This document shows positions 28,459-37,664 of a stretch of 64,000 nt of DNA, piece by piece. The notes beneath the pieces are model-generated. The model worked only from the letters and a program-made list of their open reading frames with translations. It made no database searches and had not been told where the DNA came from. The stretch comes from Aquimarina longa SW024 (GTDB taxonomy: Bacteria > Bacteroidota > Bacteroidia > Flavobacteriales > Flavobacteriaceae), in contig NZ_KQ474100.1 of the NCBI RefSeq assembly GCF_001401755.1, positions 188,884 to 252,883 of the forward strand. The letters are read 5' to 3'. Made by a program: the position numbers and the translations under genes. Positions within the stretch are counted from its first letter, which is position 1. Every line of letters starts with the position of its first letter.

Positions 28459-28541
28459 AAACAAAAAGGGAAGAAGTAGTAGTTTATTAAAAACGTTACT
28501 TTTTTAAGTACATATATTACTAACAATCAAATTTGTAATGG

Positions 28542-29129
28542 ATGAATTATAAAATTTTGAATGAAAATTTAGTATACAAAGGCTTCTTAAAAATAAAAAA
28601 AGCTATGATTACACATGATTGTTTTCATAAACAAGAACCAGTAACATGTTTTAGAGAGGTGTTAGATTGTACAGGATGTGTTGCTGTTTTAGTATACGAA
28701 AAAGATACAGAGTGTTTTATTTTAATTAATCAATTTCGTTATCCAACGATAAAAAGTGGTAGTGGTTGGTTTTTAGAAATCCCAGCAGGAAGTTTAGAAG
28801 AAAATGAAGAACCAGTAGTGTGTGCTATCAGAGAAGTTGAAGAAGAAACAGGGTATCAGGTAGATAATTTAGAACATATAACTACATTTTATGCTAGTCC
28901 AGGAAGTTCTTCTGAACAAATGTATTTGTATTTTGGAGTAGTCACAAAAAAAGATAAGATATATCTAGGAGGAGGTTTACAAACAGAAGATGAAGATATT
29001 AAAGTATGTAAATACCATCTATCAGAATTAGATTCGTTATTACAACCAGAAGGAATTAATGATGCAAAAACTATTATAGCACTTCAGTGGTTTAAAATGA
29101 AAAAATTGCCTTTAATCAAAGATATTTAG
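28542..29129 (+). CDS. NUDIX hydrolase (ADP-sugar pyrophosphatase-like)
   Basis: 195 residues. The NUDIX box is complete, GSLEENEEPVVCAIREVEEETGY (GX5EX7REUXEEXGU, quoted across two parts of the motif). The upstream PAG and downstream YASPGSSSEQMYLYFG match the ADP-ribose/ADP-sugar pyrophosphatase group (NudF-like). Lies 83 bases after susD; a shared transcript is possible but not shown. Confidence 0.9.
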   Translation: MNYKILNENLVYKGFLKIKKAMITHDCFHKQEPVTCFREVLDCTGCVAVLVYEKDTECFILINQFRYPTIKSGSGWFLEIPAGSLEENEEPVVCAIREVEEETGYQVDNLEHITTFYASPGSSSEQMYLYFGVVTKKDKIYLGGGLQTEDEDIKVCKYHLSELDSLLQPEGINDAKTIIALQWFKMKKLPLIKDI

Positions 29130-29190
29130 ATACGAAACTTACGTTTTTATAGTACAGAATACTACGCAATATTTTAATAAAGAATTGATG

Positions 29191-29778
29191 TTACCAACAA
29201 TCAAGAGTAACCCTAACCTTTTTTAATTTTTTCCAGATTTGGTGCTCAGGGGATTTCGGTGATATATTAAATAACACTAAATGTCTATTTGTCTCTTTAC
29301 ATTGTCTATATTCTACAATACTATTTAGATGAATTTGTTTTTTTGTAGCCAAAAGATCATAAGTTAATATCTTACCAATGTATACAGAGTCATTCACTTT
29401 TTCAAAAAAAGCTTTAGATTTAGAAATTTCTTTTAAAGATGTTTTATTATTTTGGGACATTGTATTTATAACCCCATCAAAATAAATTTCCAGTTCAGAT
29501 TCTAGTTTTGTGGCAGATAATTGAGGATCTTGATTTAGATCCCATAAAAACACGTAAGAAAAATAATCAGAAGAAGCTTCTTTTTTCCATTCTGGAGTAT
29601 AGCAAATATATTCGTTACCAGAATATTGTAATGATGGGGCGAATTTTAAAGGAAACTTACTGATTTTATTGCCCCAGTGGTTAGGAATATATAATAAATT
29701 TTCAACCTTATTTTGATCCTTACATTGAGAAAATAGAAGTATTATAATTATTAAAGGTATGGTTTTTGCAATTGACAT
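29191..29778 (-). CDS. Lipoprotein of unknown function
   Basis: 195 residues, lipoprotein signal MSIAKTIPLIIIILLFSQC. The mature part has aromatic-rich strands (FAPSLQYSGNEYICYTPEWK, FSYVFLWDLN) and a helical middle (SATKLESELEIYFDGVINTM). I do not recognise the family. Monocistronic, divergent from the M28-like gene. Confidence 0.7.
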   Translation of the reverse strand: MSIAKTIPLIIIILLFSQCKDQNKVENLLYIPNHWGNKISKFPLKFAPSLQYSGNEYICYTPEWKKEASSDYFSYVFLWDLNQDPQLSATKLESELEIYFDGVINTMSQNNKTSLKEISKSKAFFEKVNDSVYIGKILTYDLLATKKQIHLNSIVEYRQCKETNRHLVLFNISPKSPEHQIWKKLKKVRVTLDCW

Positions 29779-29878
29779 AATAAAGTAGTATTTTAAACGA
29801 CAAAAGTACGAAATTGTATAATTACATATTTTTAATAAATTTGTAATACAGGAAAAAAAGAATACAAAACCTACAAAA

Positions 29879-30766
29879 ATGAATTATTATAGAACACTTT
29901 TACTATTAGTATTCGTAATTCAGGTAGCCCCAGCTCAAACTGAACAAGATCGAATAGAAGCCGAAATTATTAATGTCCAACGTACTATTGTAGCAAAATT
30001 GACAGGACATGAACCTATAAAAGGGAAAAAAAAATTAACGAGTAGAGCAAGTAAAGCCGATAGGAAAACCTCTGCGGATTTTTTATTTAATTCACTAAAA
30101 GACATTGGTGTAAAACCAGAAAGACATGTCTATAATGTAAAAAATAAAAAAGGAAATATTTTTAGTGGAGTTAATGTTTATGCAGAGATTCCTTCTACTA
30201 ATGGTAGTGATGAGTATGTTGTAATTGCAGCACATTACGATACTGTAGAGAATAGCCCTGGAGCACTGCATAATGCTACAGGGATTGCAATAGCATATTA
30301 TGTTGCTAAAAAACTAACAGAACTTAAAGCTCGTAATAAGAATTTTATGATCGTATTTTTTGATCATTGGAAAAATAATATGGTAGGTGCCCGAGTATTT
30401 ACTAAAATGCTAAAAGATAAAGAGTATAAAATTCATTCAATGCATCGATCCGATTATATGGGATGGGATAATGATGAAGATAGAGCTATTGAAATGTTAG
30501 CATCTAGCCTTAGTTTAGAATCATTGTATCGTATAGAATCTCCTGTACCAATATATAAAAGAACAGTTGCTACTCCTGAGAGTAGGTTTTTTGCTAATTT
30601 TGGTTTCGAAACAGTTACACTCACAGCAGAATTAAAAAATGCTGATAATTCGCCATATATACGACAGAGTGAAGATAAATATACAACTGTTAATTTTAAG
30701 TATTTAGCTTCGACTACTAATATCGTATATAAAGTTATGAAATCTTTAGCTCTTGCTATAAATTAA
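29879..30766 (+). CDS. M28-like peptidase homologue, catalytic residues lost
   Basis: 295 residues with a signal peptide ending near APAQ. The M28 fold is evident: GVNVYAEIP, YVVIAAHYDTVENSPGALHNATGIA (in parts), FMIVFFDHWKNNMVGARVF. The zinc His119 and Asp121 of AHYD are kept. The bridging Asp expected in GADDN is His131, and the Glu-Glu pair expected in FDGEE is Trp164-Lys165. Near the C-terminus the usual His ligand region reads SPYIRQSEDKYTTVNF, with Arg where His is expected. Probably a secreted, non-hydrolytic binding protein. Confidence 0.8.
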   Translation: MNYYRTLLLLVFVIQVAPAQTEQDRIEAEIINVQRTIVAKLTGHEPIKGKKKLTSRASKADRKTSADFLFNSLKDIGVKPERHVYNVKNKKGNIFSGVNVYAEIPSTNGSDEYVVIAAHYDTVENSPGALHNATGIAIAYYVAKKLTELKARNKNFMIVFFDHWKNNMVGARVFTKMLKDKEYKIHSMHRSDYMGWDNDEDRAIEMLASSLSLESLYRIESPVPIYKRTVATPESRFFANFGFETVTLTAELKNADNSPYIRQSEDKYTTVNFKYLASTTNIVYKVMKSLALAIN

Positions 30767-30798
30767 TCAACAACCTCGGAGAAAACTCACAAAATATA

Positions 30799-30831
30799 CG
30801 TTTCAAAAAATATATTTTATTTTTTGAAACG
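30799..30831 (+). terminator. Hairpin after the M28-like gene
   Basis: CGTTTCAAAAAAT and ATTTTTTGAAACG form a 13-bp stem with a T-rich loop, 32 bases after the stop codon; the T tract lies in the 3' arm. Confidence 0.6.
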
Positions 30832-30864
30832 AATCTAGGTATAATAAAATCCTCTATGTAATCA

Positions 30865-30900
30865 TTAAAAGAGTTTTTACCTTAGTAAAAACTCTTTTAA
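30865..30900 (-). terminator. Terminator overlapping the thrC stop codon
   Basis: A perfect 16-bp inverted repeat (TTAAAAGAGTTTTTAC and complement, 4-base loop). The thrC TAA (30877-30879) is inside the distal arm, so the last seven codons form the other arm. Confidence 0.75.
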
Positions 30901-32166
30901 TGATTTATAATTCTTTATAAGAATACTTTTCTTTTCTTTATCCATTACCTTTTGGATTTGTGGAGGTATTGTTATTGTTGTATCCAATGTTTCTTCCACA
31001 ACATCTAAAAATTTTACAGGATGAGCTGTTTCTAAAAATATACCATAATCATTAGTGCCTAGTTTATGTTTTTTAAGCCCTAAATATCCAATAGAACCAT
31101 GTGGATCTGCGATATATCCAGATTGATCATGTATTGTTTTCATAGCTTCTTTAGTTTGTTGGTCATTAAAACTATAAGCAGAGAAATTATTTTTTAGAGT
31201 TGTAAAACTATCATTGAACAGCTTTTGTATTCTAATAAAATTACTAGGATTTCCTACATCCATTGCATTAGAGATTGTAGCTATAGAAGGTTTAGGAGTA
31301 TATTCATTAGTTTCTAAATATCTCACAACGGTATCATTACTATTAGTAGATGCTACAAAATGTTTTACAGGAAGCCCTAATTTATACGCTACAATTCCTG
31401 CGCAGATATTCCCAAAATTACCACTAGGTACAGAAAATATAATATCTTTATTTTTATGTTTTACTTGCTTGTAAGCAAATAAGAAATATAGTAATTGGGG
31501 TAGCCATCGCGCTACATTTATAGAATTAGCAGAAGTTAATTGTTTATGATTTGTAATACTAGTATCTAAGAAGGCTGTTTTTACCATATCTTGGCAATCA
31601 TCAAAAACACCATCAACCTCTAAAGCTATTATATTTTGCCCAAGAGTAGTTAGCTGTTTTTCTTGTATATCACTTACTTTTCCTGTAGGATAGAGGATAA
31701 CTACATCTACTCCTTTAACTCCTAAAAAACCATTTGCTACAGCACCACCAGTATCTCCAGAAGTAGCAACGAGTACAGTTACTTGATTTTTATTATTTCT
31801 ATTAAAATACCCTAAACATCTTGCCATAAAACGTGCTCCAACATCTTTAAAAGCCATTGTTGGTCCGTGGAATAACTCTAATGTTCCTATAGTATTTTCA
31901 ATTTCTACAACAGGAAAATCAAAACTTAGTACATCAGAGAGTATATCTCTTAATTCTGTTTCAGGGATTTCTTCTCCTACGAATTGCTGTATTGCTTGAT
32001 ACGCTATTTCTATATTGTCTAAGCTTTCTATATTTTCGAAAAATGATTTAGGTAATGGCGTTATATTTTCGGGAAAATATAAACCTCTATCAGGTGCTAA
32101 ACCTTTTATAACAGCTTCAGAAAAGCTTACTTTAGGAGCATTATTGTTTAAACTATAGTATTGCAT
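30877..32166 (-). CDS. thrC: Threonine synthase ThrC
   Basis: PLP enzyme converting O-phosphohomoserine to threonine. N-terminal MQYYSLNNNAPKVSFSEAV and GLAPDRGLYFPE; PLP Lys in FHGPTMAFKDVGARFMA; VLVATSGDTGGAVANGF; VPSGNFGNICAG; C-terminal TAHPVKFLDVVEE. 429 residues, long (class I) type. Last gene of thrA-thrB-thrC, 4 bases after thrB. Confidence 0.96.
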   Translation of the reverse strand: MQYYSLNNNAPKVSFSEAVIKGLAPDRGLYFPENITPLPKSFFENIESLDNIEIAYQAIQQFVGEEIPETELRDILSDVLSFDFPVVEIENTIGTLELFHGPTMAFKDVGARFMARCLGYFNRNNKNQVTVLVATSGDTGGAVANGFLGVKGVDVVILYPTGKVSDIQEKQLTTLGQNIIALEVDGVFDDCQDMVKTAFLDTSITNHKQLTSANSINVARWLPQLLYFLFAYKQVKHKNKDIIFSVPSGNFGNICAGIVAYKLGLPVKHFVASTNSNDTVVRYLETNEYTPKPSIATISNAMDVGNPSNFIRIQKLFNDSFTTLKNNFSAYSFNDQQTKEAMKTIHDQSGYIADPHGSIGYLGLKKHKLGTNDYGIFLETAHPVKFLDVVEETLDTTITIPPQIQKVMDKEKKSILIKNYKSLKEFLLR

Positions 32167-32170
32167 TATT

Positions 32171-33100
32171 TTATATTTCTTCTATTATTTTAATTCCTTT
32201 ATTGTTGATTCTTGAGATATGAATATCAAAATCAAGTCCTGTTTTACGATATACTTCATGTATTGCATCAGCAACATTATTGGCAGTCTCGAGACCTCTG
32301 TTTAAAGCAAAAATCGAAGGTCCAGAACCAGATATACCTGATCCTAATGCTCCTTGTTCGGTAGCAACAGCTTTAACAGTGTCAAATTCGGGAATTAAGA
32401 TGGATCGTAGCGGCTCTATAATAACATCTTCTAAGCTTCTACCGATAAGATCATAGTCCTCTTTATATAATCCAGCTATTAATCCACCAACATTCCCCCA
32501 TTGATGAATAGCCTTTTTTAAGGTGATTTTATGTTTGATTACAGATCGAGAATCTGATGTTTTTACTTCAATTTGTGGATGAATTACTGTCATAACAAGA
32601 TCTGTTGGAGAATGTAATTTTATAATATCCAAAGGATCATAACTACGTACTAGAGTAAATCCACCAAGTAGGGCAGGAGCTACATTATCAGCATGAGCAT
32701 TGCCACTTGCTAGTTTTTCACCTTCCATAGCGAACTTAACCAGCTCTTGTGGAGTATATGGAGTACCTAACAGATGATTTACAGCCCAAACTGCACCAGC
32801 ACTACTGGCTGCACTACTTCCTATGCCACTACCGGCTTTAATTTTTTTATAAATCTCTATAGTAATACCAATATCTTTTCCATATGCGGCTAGGAGAGCT
32901 TCAATAGCAACACCAGCAACATTTTTATGGGTTTCTAGAGGGAGATCAGCACCATCTATTTTAGTGATTTTTATACCAGGTTTTTCAGTTAATGAGATTA
33001 CCATTTCATCACCAATAGTATCTAAACAGCATCCTAGAACATCAAAACCGCAAGAAAGGTTGGCAACTGTAGCTGGAGCAAATATTTTAATGGATTTCAT
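32171..33100 (-). CDS. thrB: Homoserine kinase ThrB
   Basis: GHMP kinase phosphorylating homoserine. APATVANLSCGFDVLGCCLD at the N-terminus, the ATP loop GSGIGSSAASSAGAVWA and the C-terminal motif GSGISGSGPSIFAL are diagnostic. 309 residues. Middle gene of the thr operon, 54 bases after thrA. Confidence 0.96.
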   Translation of the reverse strand: MKSIKIFAPATVANLSCGFDVLGCCLDTIGDEMVISLTEKPGIKITKIDGADLPLETHKNVAGVAIEALLAAYGKDIGITIEIYKKIKAGSGIGSSAASSAGAVWAVNHLLGTPYTPQELVKFAMEGEKLASGNAHADNVAPALLGGFTLVRSYDPLDIIKLHSPTDLVMTVIHPQIEVKTSDSRSVIKHKITLKKAIHQWGNVGGLIAGLYKEDYDLIGRSLEDVIIEPLRSILIPEFDTVKAVATEQGALGSGISGSGPSIFALNRGLETANNVADAIHEVYRKTGLDFDIHISRINNKGIKIIEEI

Positions 33101-33154
33101 TTAAATTCTTTTTTATCTGATTTGTACACAATACTTTTTTTAAAATAGAGAGGT

Positions 33155-35599
33155 TTATTTCTTACCAATCCTAATGATATCTGCAAAAATACCAGATGCA
33201 GTAACCTCAGCACCAGCACCAGCACCTTTAATAATTAGAGGCTGTTTAGGATATCTATCTGTATAAAAAAGTACGATGTTATCACTTCCCTCAAGATTAT
33301 AAAAAGGATGATCTTTTGGAATATGTTGTAACCCTACTTTTGCTTTACCAGATTCATATTGTGCAACATACTTTAAGCGACATTCTTTTGTATTAGCTTC
33401 TGTTAGGATTTTTTTAAAATGTGCTTCATTTTCTTTTAAAGATTCTAAAAAATCATTTACTGTTGATGATTCTACACTTTCTTTAGGAAGAAAAGCATCA
33501 TTCTCTATGTCCTCTAATTCCATAATATTTCCACTCTCTCGAGCAAGAATCAGAATTTTACGAGCTACATCTACACCACTCAAATCAATTTTGGGGTCAG
33601 GCTCTGTATATCCTTGTTGTTGTGCTTGTTTTACAATATCATGAAAAGTAACACCTTCTATATAATTATTAAAGACAAAATTAAGACTACCAGATAACAC
33701 TGCTTGTATTTTGTGTACATTATCTCCAGAAGCGATTAGATTATTTAGAGTATCAATAATCGGTAAGCCTGCTCCAACATTAGTCTCATATAAAAATGAG
33801 GCATTAAATTTTCTTGATAAATCCTGTAGCTCCTGATAATTGTTATAGTCATCAGCACAGGCAATTTTATTACAAGTTACGACAGCCATACTTTCTGCTA
33901 GGTAGTGTTTGTATATTTTGGCTATATCAGGATTAGCAGTATTGTCTACAAATATAGAATTACGTAGATTCATTTCTTTTACTTTGGTAAAGAATAATTC
34001 TGCATTTGCTTTTTCTCCTTTTGATAATACTTCTTGCCAAGAATCAAGGTCTATTCCGGTTTCGTCAAAAACCATCATTCTAGAATTAGAAATTCCTGTA
34101 ATTCGTATTTTTAATCTTAATTTATCTTTAAGATATTTATTTTGTTGTTTAAGTTGTTCAATCAATTTTCCACCTACATTTCCTACGCCAGTGATAAAAA
34201 GGTTAAGTTGCTTAGTTTTTACTTCAAAAAACTCTTCATGTAATATATTTAGAGCTTTTTTAATATCCTTTTTGGCTATGACTACCGAGATATTTTTTTC
34301 TGAAGCTCCTTGGGCAATTGCTCTAATATTCACATTATTTTTACCAAGAGTACTAAACATTTTTCCACTTAATCCTTGATGATGATACATATTATCACCA
34401 ACTAATGCTACAATAGCTACTCCATTTTCTATTTTTACAGGATCTAGTTTATGTTTAGAAATTTCAAATTCAAAAGCTACATCTAGTATGTTTTTAGCTT
34501 TTTCAGCTTCATTAGTATTAACAGCCAAGCAGATAGAATGTTCAGAAGAGGCCTGTGTAATTAGAATAATATTTATATTTTCTAAAAACAAAGCTTCAAA
34601 GAGGCGTTTAGAGAATCCGGGAATTCCTACCATACCACTTCCTTCTAATGAGATAACTGTTATGCTATCAATATGACTAATTCCTGTAACAGCTTTTTTT
34701 CTATCATCAACTTTTCTAGTAATCAAAGTACCTTTATCGAGAGGCTTAAAAGTGTTTTTAATAACTATAGGAATATCTTTTTCTAATACAGGGTGTATTG
34801 TAGGAGGGTAGATAACTTTAGCTCCAAAATGAGATAATTCCATAGCTTCTTGGTACGAAATATGATGTACTGGTTTAGCTTGTTTAACTAATTTTGGATG
34901 TGCTGTATACATACCACTGACATCTGTCCATATTTGTAACTCATTAGCATTAATAGATGCTGCAAGAATAGCTGCGGTAAAATCAGAACCACCTCTTCCT
35001 AATGTTGTAGGTTCTCCATCTTGTGTACTAGCTATAAAACCGGGGAAAAGACATATTCTATGCGTATTAGTATTTTTAAGTTCTTTGATTCTATGATTCG
35101 TTTCATTGTAATCTATAGTAACCTTAGAATTTGTAGTTTTAATAATAATATCACGAGAATCTTTTAAAGTGATATCCAATTCTTTTATTTTGGCTGCTTC
35201 AGTAATAATATATGAAGATAGTAATTCACCAAAACTCGAAATAACAGCAGTAGTTTTTACAGAAAGTTCTTTTAATAGATAAACACCTTCGCATAATGAT
35301 TCTAAAATGTTTAGTTGAGCTTTAACTTTACTAATTATTGCACTCTGAGATACAATTGGAATAAGAGCTTTTACAGCATCTAAATGTCTTTTTTCTATCT
35401 CTACTAATGTATTTTTATAATTCTCGTTATTTGCAGAAGCCTCTTCACCAGCTTGTAATAAAAGATCGGTAATACCTCCCATTGCAGAAACAACGACATA
35501 AAGTGGTTGTTTTTTGGATTGCTGTTTTATGATTTGTATAACATTTTCTATAGTAGTTGCATTTGCAACAGAAGAACCTCCAAATTTTAGAACGTTCAT
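33155..35599 (-). CDS. thrA: Bifunctional aspartokinase/homoserine dehydrogenase ThrA
   Basis: 814 residues. The N-terminal aspartokinase (MNVLKFGGSSVANA, TLGRGGSDFTAAILA, WTDVSGMYTAHP) runs to about residue 310. Two ACT-type regulatory regions follow (ITVISLEGSGMVGIPG, VAIVALVGDNM). The C-terminal homoserine dehydrogenase carries the NAD motif LFITGVGNVGGKLIEQL, VTCNKIACA and GAGLPIIDTL, ending in AGAGAEVTASGIFADIIRI. The ACT pair implies threonine feedback inhibition as in the family. First gene of the operon, behind a leader peptide. Confidence 0.97.
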   Translation of the reverse strand: MNVLKFGGSSVANATTIENVIQIIKQQSKKQPLYVVVSAMGGITDLLLQAGEEASANNENYKNTLVEIEKRHLDAVKALIPIVSQSAIISKVKAQLNILESLCEGVYLLKELSVKTTAVISSFGELLSSYIITEAAKIKELDITLKDSRDIIIKTTNSKVTIDYNETNHRIKELKNTNTHRICLFPGFIASTQDGEPTTLGRGGSDFTAAILAASINANELQIWTDVSGMYTAHPKLVKQAKPVHHISYQEAMELSHFGAKVIYPPTIHPVLEKDIPIVIKNTFKPLDKGTLITRKVDDRKKAVTGISHIDSITVISLEGSGMVGIPGFSKRLFEALFLENINIILITQASSEHSICLAVNTNEAEKAKNILDVAFEFEISKHKLDPVKIENGVAIVALVGDNMYHHQGLSGKMFSTLGKNNVNIRAIAQGASEKNISVVIAKKDIKKALNILHEEFFEVKTKQLNLFITGVGNVGGKLIEQLKQQNKYLKDKLRLKIRITGISNSRMMVFDETGIDLDSWQEVLSKGEKANAELFFTKVKEMNLRNSIFVDNTANPDIAKIYKHYLAESMAVVTCNKIACADDYNNYQELQDLSRKFNASFLYETNVGAGLPIIDTLNNLIASGDNVHKIQAVLSGSLNFVFNNYIEGVTFHDIVKQAQQQGYTEPDPKIDLSGVDVARKILILARESGNIMELEDIENDAFLPKESVESSTVNDFLESLKENEAHFKKILTEANTKECRLKYVAQYESGKAKVGLQHIPKDHPFYNLEGSDNIVLFYTDRYPKQPLIIKGAGAGAEVTASGIFADIIRIGKK

Positions 35600-35689
35600 A
35601 GTATTTAATTAATTGAAATTAATATTAAAAGGTTTTTTTAGTAATTCTTTTTTGAATTACAAATTTTTACGTGGTGATATATAGATAGA

Positions 35690-35800
35690 TTAACCCCTAA
35701 GGGTAATAATTGTTGTAATAGAAATGATAGAAGAAACCCTAGATATGATAATCATTCCTAGAGAAGGTAATAAAGCCGAAATAAAAACTGTATGAAACAT
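35690..35800 (-). CDS. thrL: thr operon leader peptide, 36 residues, Ile/Thr-rich
   Basis: An uninterrupted ATG-to-TAA ORF 90 bases upstream of thrA. It contains nine Ile and four Thr codons and ends SSIISITTIITLRG, so the regulatory amino acids cluster just before the stop, as in attenuator leaders of threonine operons (Thr and Ile codons in enterobacterial thrL). A promoter -7 box lies 25 bases upstream. A stem-loop covers the last codons and stop. No classic U-tract terminator is visible before thrA, so the exact mechanism is open. The name is by analogy. Confidence 0.72.
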   Translation of the reverse strand: MFHTVFISALLPSLGMIIISRVSSIISITTIITLRG

Positions 35801-35824
35801 TTTGTTTGCTTTACTTTGTGAACT

Positions 35825-35832
35825 CAAATGTA
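35825..35832 (-). promoter_or_regulatory. -7 box of the thr leader/operon
   Basis: Minus-strand TACATTTG matches TAnnTTTG and lies 25 bases before the leader ATG. No TTG is found at the ideal spacing, only a T-rich stretch. Confidence 0.5.
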
Positions 35833-36040
35833 TACTTTTTTACTTTTAGAGAAAATTAAATTAATCGAAATCTTAAACTTTTATTAATTCTATATTTTAA
35901 GAATTATTTAATTACGAAATTCATAAATGAATATATAAAAAAATAATTGATGTTTGATTTAATTATATTGAACTCGATTTTTAAAACAAGGTCATTAGTT
36001 TAATTTATTGTTAGATGATTATTATAATAACTATATACTT

Positions 36041-37573
36041 ATGAAAATATTTTCTGCAGAACAGATGCGTATGGCAGATGAAGCTACTATGCTATCAGAA
36101 AAGATGACATCATTAGAGTTGATGGAAAGAGCAGCTTCACAAATTTTTAATTTAATTCATGAAAGACTACAAGGGTCTCCAATTTTAATACACGTTTTTT
36201 GTGGTATAGGAAATAATGGAGGCGATGGTTTAGTAATCTCTCGATTATTATTAGAACATGGATATAATGTAAAGACATATATTGTAAATTTTAGCGATGA
36301 TAGGTCAAAAGATTTTCTTGTTAACTATGACAGATTAAAAGAAATAGCTAGTGAATGGCCTACACAGCTTAAATGTGAAGAAGATTTTCCACAATTGCAA
36401 CGTGAAGATATGATTATTGATGCAATTTTTGGTATAGGACTTAACAGACCTATTGTACCTTGGGTCGTTTCATTAATTAAGCATCTTAATACTACGGGGT
36501 GTTTTACACTCTCTATTGATATCCCTTCGGGGTTATATACAGATAAAGGACCTGATGATCCAGAGGGAGTAATTTTTGCAGATGTAACAGTTACATTTCA
36601 ATTACCAAAATTGGTTTTCTTTTTACCAGAAACAGGAGGATATACTCAAGACCTAGAAGTTATTGATATAGGATTAGACCGTGATTTTTTAATTCAGAAT
36701 AGAGGTATTGGTATCCTAATGAGTAAAAATGAAATTGTATCATTATATCGACCTAGGCATAAGTTTAGTCATAAAGGAACGTATGGGCATTGTGTTATTA
36801 TAGGGGGGAGTTATGGTAAAATCGGAAGTGTTGTTTTGGCAACTAAAGCGGCATTAAGAACAGGGGTAGGTTTAGCGACTGCATATATACCAGAGTGTGG
36901 ATATGAAGTAGTACAAATAGCAGTGCCCGAAGCTATGGTAATAGCAGATAGTGATGATGAGTTAGAAGAAATTACCCTTAATTTTAAACCTGCAGCTATA
37001 GGAATAGGAATTGGTATTGGAACTAGCGAAAAAACAGTAAAAGCTTTTGGAGAGTTTATCAAAGAAAACGAGTCTTCTCTTGTAATAGATGCTGACGGAA
37101 TTAATATCCTTGCCAAAAACCCTGATTTCCTAAAGATAATACCTAAGAGGACTATTCTTACACCACACCCTAAAGAATTAAAACGATTAATAGGGGAGTG
37201 GGAAGATGATTTTGATAAAATCAAAAAAACACAAGAGTTTTCTAAAAAACATAACTGTATTATAATTATTAAAGGAGCTAACTCTATAACTGTTTTTGAA
37301 GATCAATTATATGTAAATACAACAGGGAATCCAGGAATGGCAACAGCAGGAAGCGGAGATGTACTCACAGGAATGATTACTGCTTTACTTTCGCAAGGAT
37401 ACCCTCCTTTACATGCTGCTGTTTTTGGTGTCTTTTTACATGGTAACTCAGCAGATATAGCAATCCAAAAAACTGGTTTTGAGGGACTAATAGCTAGTGA
37501 GATTATTTCTCATATTGGACCTTCATTTTTAGAGTTATTTAAAAGACCAAGTAATGAACAACCCAAAAAGTGA
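36041..37573 (+). CDS. nnr: Bifunctional NAD(P)H-hydrate epimerase/dehydratase
   Basis: Repairs hydrated NAD(P)H. The N-terminal epimerase domain (AEQMRMADEATM, FCGIGNNGGDGLVISRLL, DAIFGIGLNRPI, SIDIPSGLYTDKG) covers about residues 1-215. The C-terminal ADP-dependent dehydratase domain (HKGTYGHCVIIGGSYGKIGSV, DADGINIL, TPHPKELKRLIG, GNPGMATAGSGDVLTGMI) covers the rest. A TTG upstream extends the frame to 36008, but ATG at 36041 (MKIFSAEQMR) fits the family start. Confidence 0.95.
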   Translation: MKIFSAEQMRMADEATMLSEKMTSLELMERAASQIFNLIHERLQGSPILIHVFCGIGNNGGDGLVISRLLLEHGYNVKTYIVNFSDDRSKDFLVNYDRLKEIASEWPTQLKCEEDFPQLQREDMIIDAIFGIGLNRPIVPWVVSLIKHLNTTGCFTLSIDIPSGLYTDKGPDDPEGVIFADVTVTFQLPKLVFFLPETGGYTQDLEVIDIGLDRDFLIQNRGIGILMSKNEIVSLYRPRHKFSHKGTYGHCVIIGGSYGKIGSVVLATKAALRTGVGLATAYIPECGYEVVQIAVPEAMVIADSDDELEEITLNFKPAAIGIGIGIGTSEKTVKAFGEFIKENESSLVIDADGINILAKNPDFLKIIPKRTILTPHPKELKRLIGEWEDDFDKIKKTQEFSKKHNCIIIIKGANSITVFEDQLYVNTTGNPGMATAGSGDVLTGMITALLSQGYPPLHAAVFGVFLHGNSADIAIQKTGFEGLIASEIISHIGPSFLELFKRPSNEQPKK

Positions 37574-37599
37574 TTAAATTAATAATCCATTATATAATT

Positions 37600-37655
37600 C
37601 ATTTAGACTTTTGTATTTAAACTCTGACTTTTAACTCAAAACAAAAGTCTAAATG
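37600..37655. terminator. Long inverted repeat between convergent nnr and arsR-type genes
   Basis: A 15-bp perfect stem (CATTTAGACTTTTGT and complement) with a 26-base loop, 10 bases before the regulator's stop codon. It can act on both strands. Confidence 0.6.
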
Positions 37656-37664
37656 GATTTATTT

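Larger units (their letters stand above)
35600..36040. other. Regulatory region between the thr operon and nnr
   Basis: About 440 bases with the thr leader peptide (35690-35800), a -7 box at 35825-35832, a stem over the leader stop (35689-35707) and a short hairpin at 35641-35660 (GTAATTC/GAATTAC). Nothing distinct is seen in 35840-36040. Confidence 0.6.

Noticed and set aside
33909..34379. A 156-codon plus-strand ORF opposite thrA
   Set aside because: It lies fully inside the thrA coding region and has no domain; treated as a shadow.
35641..35660. The hairpin GTAATTC/GAATTAC upstream of thrA as an intrinsic terminator for attenuation
   Set aside because: On the thr strand it is followed by As, not Ts, so it does not fit a Rho-independent terminator.
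36811..37224. A 137-codon minus-strand ORF opposite nnr
   Set aside because: It is antisense to the conserved dehydratase domain with no independent support.
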